NCBI RefSeq assembly: GCF_002895005.1
Contig: NZ_POWF01000007.1
Location: 62,001-126,000 of the forward strand
Direction: 5' to 3'
Source: Hanstruepera neustonica
GTDB taxonomy: Bacteria; Bacteroidota; Bacteroidia; Flavobacteriales; Flavobacteriaceae
Length of the DNA stretch: 64,000 bases
Shown here piece by piece: positions 1 to 9,466 of the stretch. The notes under the pieces are model-generated. The model was not told where the DNA came from. It saw nothing but the letters and a program-made list of their open reading frames with translations, and did not search any database. The first letter of the stretch is position 1, and each line of letters opens with the position of its first letter. The translations under genes and the position numbers were made by a program.

Positions 1-578
1 ATTATTTTATTTGTGCCAACAATGGAATCATGAGTATGATTACCAATGAAATTGCTCCAGAAAAAATAGTTGAAATTAACATACATGATAAAATTCAGAC
101 CAGTTTTCCGGTATTGGATGTTTTTGTAAAAGTGGCCTGCCATATTGCCCGTGGTGGTACCTTGGAGGTGATTGGAAAAGTGATTGAACACATCAAACCT
201 ATTAAGAATATCATTCCGTTTGTAAATGATGACAAGACGCAGATTATTGGCAGTATTATCTACATTGACAACTATGGCAACGTAATTACCAACATCAAAA
301 AAGGTTTTTTTGAAACCATTCAAAAAGGGCGATCCTTTGAGATATCGGCCAGAAACCATAAGTTTAAAAAGATTTACGAAAAGTATAGTGATATTGTTGA
401 TTTCACTATTCCGCAGGACAAGCGAAACGATGAAGGCCGTGGCTTGGTCGTATTTAACGCCTCCAACTATATGGAAATTGCGGTTTACAAAAGTAATTCG
501 GCAACGGTTGGCAGTGCATCAAGTCTTATGGGGCTTGATTTAAGGGATACGGTAACGGTTAACTTTAGCAAAAAATAA
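1..578 (+). CDS. SAM hydrolase / SAM hydroxide adenosyltransferase family, 5' truncated
   Basis: The reading frame is open to the window edge, so the start lies upstream; the ATG at 30 is internal. The visible C-terminal two thirds carry ANNGIMSM near the edge (the family usually has a PDNG-type motif there) and YIDNYGNVITNI, a hallmark of the SAM_adeno_trans (DUF62) family. Members cleave S-adenosylmethionine to adenosine and methionine using an activated water; some relatives are halogenases. The protein is probably cytoplasmic. The next gene starts 5 bases after the stop, so the two are probably co-transcribed. The family call rests on two motifs and general layout; the exact activity is inferred. 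Confidence 0.85.
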   Translation, partial: YFICANNGIMSMITNEIAPEKIVEINIHDKIQTSFPVLDVFVKVACHIARGGTLEVIGKVIEHIKPIKNIIPFVNDDKTQIIGSIIYIDNYGNVITNIKKGFFETIQKGRSFEISARNHKFKKIYEKYSDIVDFTIPQDKRNDEGRGLVVFNASNYMEIAVYKSNSATVGSASSLMGLDLRDTVTVNFSKK

Positions 579-583
579 ATGGT

Positions 584-880
584 ATGTTTGTACGTATTGT
601 GAAAATGAGTTTTGAACCTGAACATATTGATACCTTTCTCAATAACTTTCATCAGAAGAAAGACCTGATTCGCCAATTTGAAGGCTGTCAGTTTTTAGAA
701 TTATACCGTGACAAAGACCTAACAAATGTTTTTTTTACGTATAGCTACTGGAATTCCGAAAGTGATTTGGAAGCTTACAGACATTCCGATTTGTTTCAGG
801 ATGTATGGTCGAAAACCAAACCGTTATTCAATGCCAAGCCAGAGGCCTGGAGTGTTGACAAACTCGTGTCACTACATTAA
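584..880 (+). CDS. Antibiotic-biosynthesis-monooxygenase (ABM) domain protein
   Basis: A 98-residue single-domain protein. It starts with a beta strand (MFVRIVKMSF), followed by a helix, then EGCQFLELYRD and the FFTYSYWNSESDLEAYRHSD segment. This pattern is typical of the ABM ferredoxin-like dimer fold: the 'W.s..al.ahr.s..f' stretch ends in a variable helix. Such proteins are quinol monooxygenases or haem-degrading enzymes, or have no known substrate, and nothing here identifies one. It follows the SAM-hydrolase gene by 5 bases and precedes gldFG by 36 bases, so it may share their transcript. The fold is reasonably supported; the biochemical role is unknown. Confidence 0.75.
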   Translation: MFVRIVKMSFEPEHIDTFLNNFHQKKDLIRQFEGCQFLELYRDKDLTNVFFTYSYWNSESDLEAYRHSDLFQDVWSKTKPLFNAKPEAWSVDKLVSLH

Positions 881-916
881 TTTTAAATATAGAATCAACC
901 GATAAACCCAATATTC

Positions 917-3298
917 ATGCTTGCCATATTACGAAAAGAAATAACCAGTTTTTTTGCTTCACCTATTGGCTATTTGGTCATGGCTATTTTTTTGATTTTA
1001 AACGGTCTGTTTTTATGGTTGTTTAATGGGGAGTTCAATATTCTAAACAACGGGTTTGCAGATCTGTCGAGTTTTTTCACTTTGGCACCTTGGATTTTAC
1101 TGTTTTTAATACCCGCTGTAACCATGCGGAGTTTTTCGGATGAGAAAAAACAGGGAACCCTGGAATTATTGCTGACCAAACCTATTAGCACCTTTCAAAT
1201 TGTATTAGGTAAATATTTAGGTGCCGTACTGCTGATTATTTTGGCTTTAATTCCAACGCTTCTGTATGTGTATTCGGTTTATCAATTAGGCAATCCTATT
1301 GGAAATTTAGATTTTGGAAGCACCTTGGGCTCCTATTTGGGGCTTTTGTTTTTAGTAGCCGCCTATACCGCCATAGGCATATTTGCTTCCAGTATTACCG
1401 ATAATCAAATAGTCGCTTTTATAGTAGCTGTTTTTGGCTGTTTCTTTTTCTATATGGGTTTTGAGGGCCTTGCTGATTTTATAGCCAGTAACTTTTTAGA
1501 GCAGTTGGGTATGGATGCCCATTTTAAAAGTATGAGTCGTGGTGTTTTGGATACACGGGATATTCTGTACTTTTTAAGTGTGACCCTTTTTTTCATGATG
1601 CTCACAACTGCCAATATTGGTGTTAAAAAGTTTGATAAAAAGGGCTTTACAACTATCACCCTACTATTGCTGGGTTTATTGGTTTTAAACATTTTTACAC
1701 ATTCCATTTACAAACGCTTTGACCTGACCAGTGACAAACGCTACACCTTGAGTGAAGCCGCTATAAATACTATTCAAACCGCAGACTCGCCTATAGAAAT
1801 CGATGTGTTTTTGGATGGCACCAACTTACCTTCTGAATTCCGAAGATTGCAAACCGAAACGAAGCAGTTGTTAGATGAATTTGCTGCACAAAATAGCCGT
1901 ATTATCTATAAGTTCATAAATCCGCTAGAGGATGATAATTTACGTGAAAGCAACATTCAACAGTTAAATAATCGTGGCTTGACACCCATGCAAGTTAGTG
2001 TTCAGGAAGCAGGAACCAGTAGTCAGGAAGTTATTTTTCCCTGGGCATTAGCTAGCTATAATGGAGTAACCGTTAAAATTCCTTTGGTAAAGAATAAAAT
2101 AGGCGCCACTGTGCAGGAAATAGCTTCGAGTTCGATCCAGCATCTGGAATATGCCTTTGCTGATGGCTTCAGTAAATTGATAAATCCTAAACGCCGGAAA
2201 ATAGCCATTCTAAAAGGCAACAATCAGCTTAAAGATCAGTACCTATTTGACTTTGTGAAGACCATCAAAGATTACTACTACATTGCACCATTTACCCTAG
2301 ATAGTGTTTCCAGTAACCCGCAAAAAACTTTGACAGAGCTTCAGGATTACGACCTTATCATCTCGGCTAAACCAACAGATGCTTTTAGTGAAAACGAAAA
2401 ATATGCTCTGGATCAATTCACCATGCATGGTGGTAAAAGTTTATGGCTCATTGATGCGGTAGCCATGGAACAGGATAGTTTGTACAATGCTTCTGGAAAG
2501 GCTATTGCTACCAGTCGCGATTTAAATCTAACCGATTTCTTTTTCAAATATGGTGTGCGTATTAATCCCGTATTGGTAAATGATTTGTATTCGGCAAAAA
2601 TTACCTTGGCCAGTGGCGAGGGCAGTCAGTCGCAATTTCAGCAATTACCTTGGTTTTATTCCCCATTGGTAAATCCAACCATCAACCATCCTATTGTCAA
2701 TAATTTAAACCTGGTTAAGTTTGATTTTGCAAACCAGATGGACACCTTAAAAAATCCAACATCTGTTAGTAAAACAATCTTGCTTCAAAGTTCCATATTG
2801 TCAAAAACAGATGGTACACCACGTGAGATTAGTCTGGCCATGACCAGTCAAGAACCCGACCCACAGGCTTACACTAAAGGCTATCAGAATCTGGCTGTTT
2901 TATTGGAGGGCACATTCACTTCCGTTTATAACAATCGGGTAAAACCCTTTGATATTACAAGTGATAAATCGACCAGTCCATTCACTAAAATGTTAATCAT
3001 TGCTGACGGTGATGTGGTAAAAAATGAAGTCGGTAGGAACGGCCCCCTGGAATTAGGGTTTGATCGCTGGACCGGACAATTATATGGAAATAAAGAGTTT
3101 TTATTGAATGCCGTTAATTATTTATTGGATGATGACGGACTTATAAACATTCGCTCTAAAGAAGTCGCTATAGCCTTCTTAGATACCAAAAAAGTGGCAG
3201 CAGAAAAAACAACATGGCAGGTAGTCAATCTTGTATTACCACTGGCCTTATTGGGAATTTTTGGATTGCTTTTTAATTATTTTAGAAAGAAAAAATAG
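917..3298 (+). CDS. gldFG: Fused GldF-GldG gliding-motility ABC transporter protein
   Basis: A 793-residue protein. Residues 1 to about 235 are an ABC-2 permease of the GldF type, with several membrane helices and the motif FSDEKKQGTLELLLTKPIS. A further membrane helix near 245-262 leads into RFDLTSDKRYTLS, the normal N-terminal signature of GldG, followed by the large extracytoplasmic GldG/ABC_transp_aux region and a C-terminal helix (about 770-786) ending FRKKK. In Flavobacterium johnsoniae gldF and gldG are separate adjacent genes that act with the ATPase GldA, and they are needed for gliding. Here the frame runs through without a stop. Related fused 'Gldg family' proteins exist, so the fusion is plausibly functional. 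No gldA is in the window. Confidence 0.88.
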   Translation: MLAILRKEITSFFASPIGYLVMAIFLILNGLFLWLFNGEFNILNNGFADLSSFFTLAPWILLFLIPAVTMRSFSDEKKQGTLELLLTKPISTFQIVLGKYLGAVLLIILALIPTLLYVYSVYQLGNPIGNLDFGSTLGSYLGLLFLVAAYTAIGIFASSITDNQIVAFIVAVFGCFFFYMGFEGLADFIASNFLEQLGMDAHFKSMSRGVLDTRDILYFLSVTLFFMMLTTANIGVKKFDKKGFTTITLLLLGLLVLNIFTHSIYKRFDLTSDKRYTLSEAAINTIQTADSPIEIDVFLDGTNLPSEFRRLQTETKQLLDEFAAQNSRIIYKFINPLEDDNLRESNIQQLNNRGLTPMQVSVQEAGTSSQEVIFPWALASYNGVTVKIPLVKNKIGATVQEIASSSIQHLEYAFADGFSKLINPKRRKIAILKGNNQLKDQYLFDFVKTIKDYYYIAPFTLDSVSSNPQKTLTELQDYDLIISAKPTDAFSENEKYALDQFTMHGGKSLWLIDAVAMEQDSLYNASGKAIATSRDLNLTDFFFKYGVRINPVLVNDLYSAKITLASGEGSQSQFQQLPWFYSPLVNPTINHPIVNNLNLVKFDFANQMDTLKNPTSVSKTILLQSSILSKTDGTPREISLAMTSQEPDPQAYTKGYQNLAVLLEGTFTSVYNNRVKPFDITSDKSTSPFTKMLIIADGDVVKNEVGRNGPLELGFDRWTGQLYGNKEFLLNAVNYLLDDDGLINIRSKEVAIAFLDTKKVAAEKTTWQVVNLVLPLALLGIFGLLFNYFRKKK

Positions 3299-3346
3299 GC
3301 CCACTAAATGTTAATAAGTTTGTTTCCTATATTAGTAGCTTTGGGA

Positions 3347-3354
3347 TATATTTG
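3347..3354 (+). promoter_or_regulatory. Putative Bacteroidota -7 element for dnaN
   Basis: TATATTTG matches the Bacteroidota consensus TAnnTTTG and lies 39 bases before the dnaN ATG. A TTG triplet at 3320-3322 could serve as the -33 element, although the spacing is slightly long. Sequence match only. Confidence 0.45.
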
Positions 3355-3393
3355 TAATATTAAACTATTGATCGTAAAACGTATATTATTTAG

Positions 3394-4512
3394 ATGAAAT
3401 TTATAGTATCAAGTACCTATTTACTCAAACAATTACAAGTTCTAGGTGGTGTTATCAATAATTCAAACACACTGCCGATTTTAGATAATTTCTTATTTGA
3501 ATTAAACAATACCGAACTCATCATATCAGCCAGTGATTTAGAGACAACCATGTCGGCTAAATTAGAGGTTGAAAGCGATAATTCTGGTAGTATTGCCGTT
3601 CCGGCACGACTTCTGTTGGATACGCTTAAAACCTTTCCTGAGCAACCGCTGACTTTTGTTGTTGAAGACAACAACACGATTGAAATAAGCTCTAACCATG
3701 GTAAATATGCTTTAGCTTATGCCGACGGTAATGAATTTCCGAAGGCTGTTGCTTTAGAAGATGCCAGTACAACCACAATTACTGGAGATATATTGGCAAC
3801 CGCTATCAATAAGACCATTTTTGCTGCTGGTAATGATGATTTACGCCCTGTGATGAGTGGAGTTTTCTTTCAGTTTTCAACTGAAGGATTAACCTTTGTG
3901 GCTACTGATGCCCATAAATTGGTAAAATACTCTCGTGAAGATGTTAGCGCCAATGAAGTTGCTGAATTCATTATGCCAAAAAAACCATTGAATTTGTTGA
4001 AAGGTATTTTAGCCGCCAGTGATGATGATGTGACGATTGAGTACAACGATTCCAATGCAAAATTCTCATTTGAAAACGTGGAATTAATCTGCCGTTTGAT
4101 TGATGGAAAATATCCAAATTATGAAGCGGTTATCCCGAAAGAGAATCCCAATAAATTAACCATAGATCGTACGCAATTTTTGAACTCTGTACGTCGTGTC
4201 AGCATCTTTTCAAATAAGACTACCCACCAAATTCGTTTAAAAATTGCTGGAGCAGAATTGAATATTTCTGCTGAAGATATTGACTACAGTAATAAAGCTG
4301 AAGAACGTTTAACCTGTGATTACCAAGGTGATGATATGCAAATTGGTTTTAATTCACGCTTTTTAACTGAAATGTTAAACAACCTGACTTCAGATGATGT
4401 GCAATTGGAAATGAGTTTACCAAATCGTGCTGGTATTTTAACTCCTGTTGATGGATTAGATGAAGGTGAGCAAGTGACCATGTTGGTTATGCCAGTGATG
4501 CTAAACAATTAA
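3394..4512 (+). CDS. dnaN: DNA polymerase III beta subunit (sliding clamp)
   Basis: At 372 residues it has the usual clamp length. The N-terminus (MKFIVSSTYLLKQLQVLGGVI) and the segments LEVPDN-like, GDILATAINKTIFAAGNDDLRPVMSG and the C-terminal VTMLVMPVML are typical of DnaN, which folds as three repeated clamp domains and dimerises into a ring around DNA to tether polymerase III. It has its own -7 element upstream and a strong terminator 24 bases downstream, so it is probably monocistronic. As often in Bacteroidota, it is not next to dnaA in this window. Confidence 0.97.
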   Translation: MKFIVSSTYLLKQLQVLGGVINNSNTLPILDNFLFELNNTELIISASDLETTMSAKLEVESDNSGSIAVPARLLLDTLKTFPEQPLTFVVEDNNTIEISSNHGKYALAYADGNEFPKAVALEDASTTTITGDILATAINKTIFAAGNDDLRPVMSGVFFQFSTEGLTFVATDAHKLVKYSREDVSANEVAEFIMPKKPLNLLKGILAASDDDVTIEYNDSNAKFSFENVELICRLIDGKYPNYEAVIPKENPNKLTIDRTQFLNSVRRVSIFSNKTTHQIRLKIAGAELNISAEDIDYSNKAEERLTCDYQGDDMQIGFNSRFLTEMLNNLTSDDVQLEMSLPNRAGILTPVDGLDEGEQVTMLVMPVMLNN

Positions 4513-4535
4513 AAAAAAACTATCTATAAATAATT

Positions 4536-4564
4536 AAAACGCCCACATTTAGTGGGCGTTTTTG
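4536..4564 (+). terminator. Rho-independent terminator after dnaN
   Basis: Ten-base stem AAACGCCCAC (4537-4546) and GTGGGCGTTT (4552-4561) with a 5-base loop and a following T run. It sits 24 bases past the dnaN stop. The complementary arms give a T run on the minus strand too, so it may also stop the efflux operon. Confidence 0.85.
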
Positions 4565-4619
4565 CATCACGAGTTTTTGACCCAAACGGGTCGAGCTACT
4601 AACTAATGAATCGGGAAAA

Positions 4620-4832
4620 CTACGATGATGCATTGCAATTACTTTCTTCTCTCTTGACTCCTAATTTGACTAAAAAGGTTTCCATGAGACACCATTTTGT
4701 AATGGCCGATTGAAACAAATTGGCCCCTACAAATACCGTGAACCACAGCCAGTTTTCATTGACATACATCCCTAAAAGGACGCTTCCTACTACAAAAACA
4801 CCCGCTATTGCTCGTATATACCTGTTTAACAT
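4620..4832 (-). CDS. DUF2892 small inner-membrane protein
   Basis: A 70-residue protein with two hydrophobic helices (about 7-25 and 27-45) and the Cys at 'KWCLMETFLVKLGVK' seen in DUF2892/YgaP-like membrane domains. It is the last gene of the minus-strand efflux operon, 19 bases after the PII-like gene. DUF2892 domains often accompany rhodanese or sulfur/metal genes; the function here is unknown. The C-terminal Cys (ESNCNASS) adds a second potential thiol. Confidence 0.8.
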   Translation of the reverse strand: MLNRYIRAIAGVFVVGSVLLGMYVNENWLWFTVFVGANLFQSAITKWCLMETFLVKLGVKREESNCNASS

Positions 4833-4851
4833 ATTAATAATTATTTAAAGT

Positions 4852-5157
4852 TTACAATGATCTTTCTATAGGAAGTACAATAGCCCTAATCGGGTTATTG
4901 GTTTCCAAATTTGAATTGAATGTTCTAATTAAATCAAATAGCGCATCAATATGTATCTCTTCTGTAAATGAGAAAAACATATTGGATTCATTACCACCTT
5001 TTTCACTCGCAAACCAACTATTGGTTGCCAACAAGGTTGGTGAATTTTTATAACCATCAATTTCAGACTCGCTGAAACTCTCAATACCTGCTTTTTTAAA
5101 CAGTTTAATCACATCTTTGTGAAATTCTTCAACTGCTGTTACTATTACTAACTTCAT
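4852..5157 (-). CDS. PII-like small regulator linked to RND efflux
   Basis: A 101-residue protein whose start, MKLVIVTAVEEFHKDVIKLFKKAG, and overall length fit the ferredoxin-like fold of PII/DUF3240 proteins (beta strand, helix, then a SESEIDGYK strand like the PII 'V.G.G' turn). PII-like proteins of this kind sit directly downstream of RND metal-efflux genes in other bacteria and are thought to sense metals or small molecules. It ends the transcript right after the RND permease, with 2 bases between them. It lacks an obvious T-loop Tyr uridylylation motif. Family call moderate; regulatory role inferred from context. Confidence 0.55.
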   Translation of the reverse strand: MKLVIVTAVEEFHKDVIKLFKKAGIESFSESEIDGYKNSPTLLATNSWFASEKGGNESNMFFSFTEEIHIDALFDLIRTFNSNLETNNPIRAIVLPIERSL

Positions 5158-5159
5158 AA

Positions 5160-8100
5160 TTATTTATGGTTTTTACGTTCTATCATATAATATACTAATG
5201 GTACTACCAATAGGGTCAATACCGTACTCACAATAGTACCTCCCATTAAAGAGATTGCCAAGCCTTGGAAAATTGGATCAAATAAGATTACAAAAGCACC
5301 AATAACTACGGTTCCAGCTGTTAACAAAATGGGGGTCGTACGAACGGCTCCTGCTTCAATAGCTGCCTGTTTTAGAGGAATACCTTCATCCAATCGGAGA
5401 TTGATAAAATCTATTAATAGTACCGAATTTCGCACCATAATACCCGCTAAAGCGATCATACCAATAAAAGACGTTGCTGTAAAGAAGGCACCCATAAGCC
5501 AGTGCCCTAATATGATACCTATTAATGATAATGGAATGGCCACCATCATAACCACTGGGGCCTTAAAGTTCTGGAACCAACCAACGATTAAGATGTAAAT
5601 CAAGATGATGGCTCCTAAAAAGGCAATTCCTAAATCACGAAACACCTCTAAAGTAATCTGCCACTCACCATCCCATTTTACGGTATAATCATCTTCATAT
5701 TCAGGCTGTCCTAAATACATTTCATTAATCTCATAACCTTGCGGCAATTCAATGGCTTTTAATTTCTCCTCCATTCCTAAAATGGCATAAGCTGGGCTTT
5801 CTAATTCTCCTGCCATATCAGCCATAACATATACCACGCGTTTTTGATTTTTTCTATAAATACTTTTGGCACTTGTTGTTTCCTTGATTTCAACCAAATC
5901 AGCTATCGGCATCATATTGCCCTGCTTGGATTTGATTTTTAATTGGGAAATATCCTGAATGGTTGATTTTTCCTTTTCATCAAGTGTTAATACCACACCT
6001 ATTTGGTTAACGGCATCTTCATCATACAAATTAGTTGTAGGTCTATTGGATAAAGCCATATTCATGGTATAGGCTATTTGCTGTGGTGCTACGCCATATA
6101 GCATAGCTTTTTCTTTATCGATAACAAATGTATATTCCTTTTGATCGTCTTCAACCATCCAATCAATATCCACCACATCTTCCGTATTATTTAAAATAGC
6201 TTGAACACCGCTGGCAATCTCCATTTGTTTCTCGTAGTCAGGTCCATATACTTCAGCTACAATAGTTGACAATACTGGTGGTCCTGGTGGTACTTCAACC
6301 AGTTTCACATTGGCATTGTATTTTGAAGCTATTTTTTGAATATCTGGTCGTAATAATTTGGCTATATCATGACTCTGTTCACTACGTTCTTCCTTATCCA
6401 ACAAATTGACTTGAATATCGGCCATATTACTACCGCCGCGTAAATCGTAATGACGGACTAAACCATTAAAGGTTATAGGTGCCGAAGTTCCTACATAATT
6501 TTGATAATTAACTACTTCTGGACGTGTCGCTAAATATTGAGAAATTTCTTTAGCCACCACACCTGTGCGTTCCAATGTTGTCCCTTCTGGCATATCAATG
6601 ACGACCTGAAATTCATTCTTGTTATCAAACGGCAGCATTTTAACAGCTACTGATTTTGTAAAAAACATAGCCATGGTACCCAATAACAAGACAAACGTCA
6701 ACCCTAAAAACAACCATCGCTTGGTGCGGTTTTCAATAAGCGGTCGCTCGAATTTATCATAGAAGCGATAAATTATTGTTTCCTCTATAGGTTTTTCTGC
6801 TTTCTCAACCTTTTGCTTTTTATCCTTTTCACGAAGGAAAATATACCCCAAATACGGCGTTATGGTTAAAGCCACAAACAAAGACAGAATCATCGCTATA
6901 GATGCACCTATTGGCATAGGAGCCATATACGGACCCATTAATCCAGATACAAAAGCCATAGGCAATACAGACGCAATAACCGTAAAAGTTGCCAGAATGG
7001 TTGGGTTACCGACTTCATTTATAGCGTATAATGCGGCTTGTTTAAAAGGTAAGCGTTTCATTTTAAAATGCCTGTGCATATTTTCGGCTATGATAATGGA
7101 GTCATCAACTACGATACCTGTTACAAATACCAAAGCAAATAAGGTAATTCTGTTCAAGGTGTAATCCAACATATAATAGCTTAATAAGGTTAAAGCAAAG
7201 GTTATTGGTACTGATAAAAATACTACCAATCCACCGCGCCAACCCATTGCCAACATCACCACAAAGGTTACAGCAATAATAGAACCGATAAGGTGCAATA
7301 ACAGCTCTGATACTTTGTGCGAAGCTGTTTCACCATAGTTTCTGGTGATTTCCACATGAACATCATCAGGTATGAGGTTTTTACGTAAGTGCTCAACTTT
7401 GTCAATAATCACGTCCGCAATTTTCATGGCATCAGCACCTTTACGTTTGGCCACTGAAAGCGTTACAGCTGGATATTCTGATTGATATTGATTGGCTTTT
7501 TCACTACCTTTTCCAAATCCTAAACTTACGTAATTTTGAGGTACTTCGGGACCGTCCACAATCGTGGCAACCTGCTTTAAGTAAATAGGTTGATTTTGTT
7601 GGACGCCAACGACCAAATTTTCAACATCGGTTACCGTTTCTAAAAACTTTCCTGTATTCACTAAAAACTCGCTGTCATTTTTATCGAAACTTCCTGAATT
7701 CAATTGGGCATTGTTCGCCTTGATCATTTCAGAAACCGACAAAAAGTCTAATCCACTTGCCGCCAGTTTATCTTTATCCAATACCACTCGTAATTGTCTA
7801 TCACGGCCACCAATTTTATGAGTAATGGCTACATCATTGACTTTTTTGATTTCTGCCTCCAGTTCTTGAGCCATTTGACTCAATTGATAATCATCATAAT
7901 TTTCGCTCCATAAAGTCAACCCTAACATAGGCACATCATCAATAGCTCGTGTTTTAACCAACGGAAAGGTTACACCTTGCGGCATTTGATCCATGTGCTT
8001 ATTGATTTCGTTGTAGAGCTTCACAAAGGAGCGCTCGATATCTTCACCCACATAAAACTGAACAATGACCATACCTTGTTCTTTCATGGATGTAGAATAC

Positions 8101-8354
8101 ACATACTCCACACCCTTGATGTTGGATATTAATTTTTCAAGCGGTTTGATAACCCGCGATTCTACTTCTGTTGGACTTGCTCCTGGATAACCCACAAAAA
8201 TATCGGCCATGGGCACATCAATTTGTGGTTCTTCCTCACGCGGAATCAAGAACGAACTGTACACCCCAATAACCATAAAGACGATCATGAGAAGCACGGT
8301 CAGTTTTGACTGTATAAATATTTTGGCAATTTTGCCAGCGATACCTTCTTTCAT
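5160..8354 (-). CDS. RND efflux transporter permease (AcrB/CzcA superfamily)
   Basis: At 1064 residues it is full length for an RND pump. It has an N-terminal membrane helix (KLTVLLMIVFMVIGVYSSFLIP), the PREEEPQIDVP segment, VGYPGASPTEVE, two large periplasmic porter halves, and the transmembrane-4 acidic pair in GIVVDDSIIIAENMHRH (around residue 418) that relays protons. It would form a trimer in the inner membrane and export substrates by proton antiport through the adaptor and TolC proteins encoded upstream. The substrate cannot be read: the PII-like and DUF2892 neighbours hint at metals, while the sequence layout also fits drug-type pumps. The gene starts 15 bases after the adaptor stop. 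Confidence 0.95.
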   Translation of the reverse strand: MKEGIAGKIAKIFIQSKLTVLLMIVFMVIGVYSSFLIPREEEPQIDVPMADIFVGYPGASPTEVESRVIKPLEKLISNIKGVEYVYSTSMKEQGMVIVQFYVGEDIERSFVKLYNEINKHMDQMPQGVTFPLVKTRAIDDVPMLGLTLWSENYDDYQLSQMAQELEAEIKKVNDVAITHKIGGRDRQLRVVLDKDKLAASGLDFLSVSEMIKANNAQLNSGSFDKNDSEFLVNTGKFLETVTDVENLVVGVQQNQPIYLKQVATIVDGPEVPQNYVSLGFGKGSEKANQYQSEYPAVTLSVAKRKGADAMKIADVIIDKVEHLRKNLIPDDVHVEITRNYGETASHKVSELLLHLIGSIIAVTFVVMLAMGWRGGLVVFLSVPITFALTLLSYYMLDYTLNRITLFALVFVTGIVVDDSIIIAENMHRHFKMKRLPFKQAALYAINEVGNPTILATFTVIASVLPMAFVSGLMGPYMAPMPIGASIAMILSLFVALTITPYLGYIFLREKDKKQKVEKAEKPIEETIIYRFYDKFERPLIENRTKRWLFLGLTFVLLLGTMAMFFTKSVAVKMLPFDNKNEFQVVIDMPEGTTLERTGVVAKEISQYLATRPEVVNYQNYVGTSAPITFNGLVRHYDLRGGSNMADIQVNLLDKEERSEQSHDIAKLLRPDIQKIASKYNANVKLVEVPPGPPVLSTIVAEVYGPDYEKQMEIASGVQAILNNTEDVVDIDWMVEDDQKEYTFVIDKEKAMLYGVAPQQIAYTMNMALSNRPTTNLYDEDAVNQIGVVLTLDEKEKSTIQDISQLKIKSKQGNMMPIADLVEIKETTSAKSIYRKNQKRVVYVMADMAGELESPAYAILGMEEKLKAIELPQGYEINEMYLGQPEYEDDYTVKWDGEWQITLEVFRDLGIAFLGAIILIYILIVGWFQNFKAPVVMMVAIPLSLIGIILGHWLMGAFFTATSFIGMIALAGIMVRNSVLLIDFINLRLDEGIPLKQAAIEAGAVRTTPILLTAGTVVIGAFVILFDPIFQGLAISLMGGTIVSTVLTLLVVPLVYYMIERKNHK

Positions 8355-8369
8355 CTGATTTATATTTTA

Positions 8370-9446
8370 TTATTGGATGGTTACTTTTGCGCCATTGTAC
8401 AGCTTACCTTCGGCTGAAACGATATAGGATTCATCTGCTGATAACCCTGATAGCACCTCAACCTTATTACCATACTCCCTGCCCAAACGCAACCATCTTA
8501 AAATGGCTGTATTAGTTTGGCTAACCGTATAAACACCTGTCAATTGACCGTTATAAACCAATGCCTCCTTTGGTACTAAAACTATGGCATTATCGGTTTG
8601 TTTTTCTACTGGGAATTGCACCGTAACAAACATACCTGACAATAAGTTAGTATCCGTTTTGTTTAAAGCAATCTTGACTAAATACTGACCTCCAGTATGC
8701 TTTGAAGATGTACTGACTTCGGAAACTTTACCTGAAAGCGTCTTATTTATGGATTTTACCAAAACCGTAACTTCAGTATTCACTATAATTTTAGAGATTT
8801 CCGTTTCAGGTACCATAGCCATCACTTCAAAGTTACCTGGAGCCTCAACGGTTATTAAAGGCTTTCCTGGATTGGCCATATCTCCAGTTTCAATCATTTT
8901 ACTGGTTACAACACCATCAAAAGGTGCTGTAATATTGCTATAAGCAAATTGGGCATTGACCTCATTTCTCATTTGCTTGGCTGCTTCTAAACGGGCTTTA
9001 GCCATTTCAAAACGCGCTGTCATATCATCTAATTCCTTTTGTGATGCACTGTTTTCGGAAAACAAATTTTGAAATCGGTTGTAATCTTTTTCCGCATTGG
9101 TAAAGGCTGCTTGAGCCTCTGTAATGCTTGCCTCTACCTGTGCTTTTTTAGCTTGTAAATCGGCGTTATTAATAGCTACCAATAATTGTCCTTTTTTTAC
9201 GGTATCTCCAACATTTACGGGAACTTGGGTTACATACCCCATCATTCGGGTACTTAAATCGGCACTGTTAACCGATTGAACCTTACCACTAACTGCCAAA
9301 AAGGGATTATTGTTATTTGCTGATACATCGCTCACTGTCACATTAATGGCTGGATTATTGTCTGCAACCGCAGTCTTTTTATCACCCGAACAACCTATGA
9401 AGGTTAGAGACAATGCTACTAAAGTAATGGTATATATATATTTCAT
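8370..9446 (-). CDS. RND periplasmic adaptor (membrane-fusion) lipoprotein
   Basis: A 358-residue protein with a lipoprotein signal ending LTFIGC (lipid-carrying Cys at residue 19). A biotinyl-lipoyl-like half follows (VNVGDTVKKGQLLVAI), then a long alpha hairpin (about 95-165, coiled coil rich in Ala, Glu and Gln), the second lipoyl half (YSNITAPFDGVV), and a beta-barrel/MP domain. This is the HlyD/AcrA adaptor layout. It bridges the inner-membrane pump and the TolC channel. It is the second gene of the operon, 20 bases after the TolC gene stop. Confident as to family; substrate unknown. Confidence 0.94.
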   Translation of the reverse strand: MKYIYTITLVALSLTFIGCSGDKKTAVADNNPAINVTVSDVSANNNNPFLAVSGKVQSVNSADLSTRMMGYVTQVPVNVGDTVKKGQLLVAINNADLQAKKAQVEASITEAQAAFTNAEKDYNRFQNLFSENSASQKELDDMTARFEMAKARLEAAKQMRNEVNAQFAYSNITAPFDGVVTSKMIETGDMANPGKPLITVEAPGNFEVMAMVPETEISKIIVNTEVTVLVKSINKTLSGKVSEVSTSSKHTGGQYLVKIALNKTDTNLLSGMFVTVQFPVEKQTDNAIVLVPKEALVYNGQLTGVYTVSQTNTAILRWLRLGREYGNKVEVLSGLSADESYIVSAEGKLYNGAKVTIQ

Positions 9447-9466
9447 GATTTATGTTTATTTGATTC

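Noticed and set aside
4579-4592. GACCC-AAAC-GGGTC hairpin as a second terminator near dnaN
   Set aside because: The stem is short and there is no T run on either strand, so it is not called.
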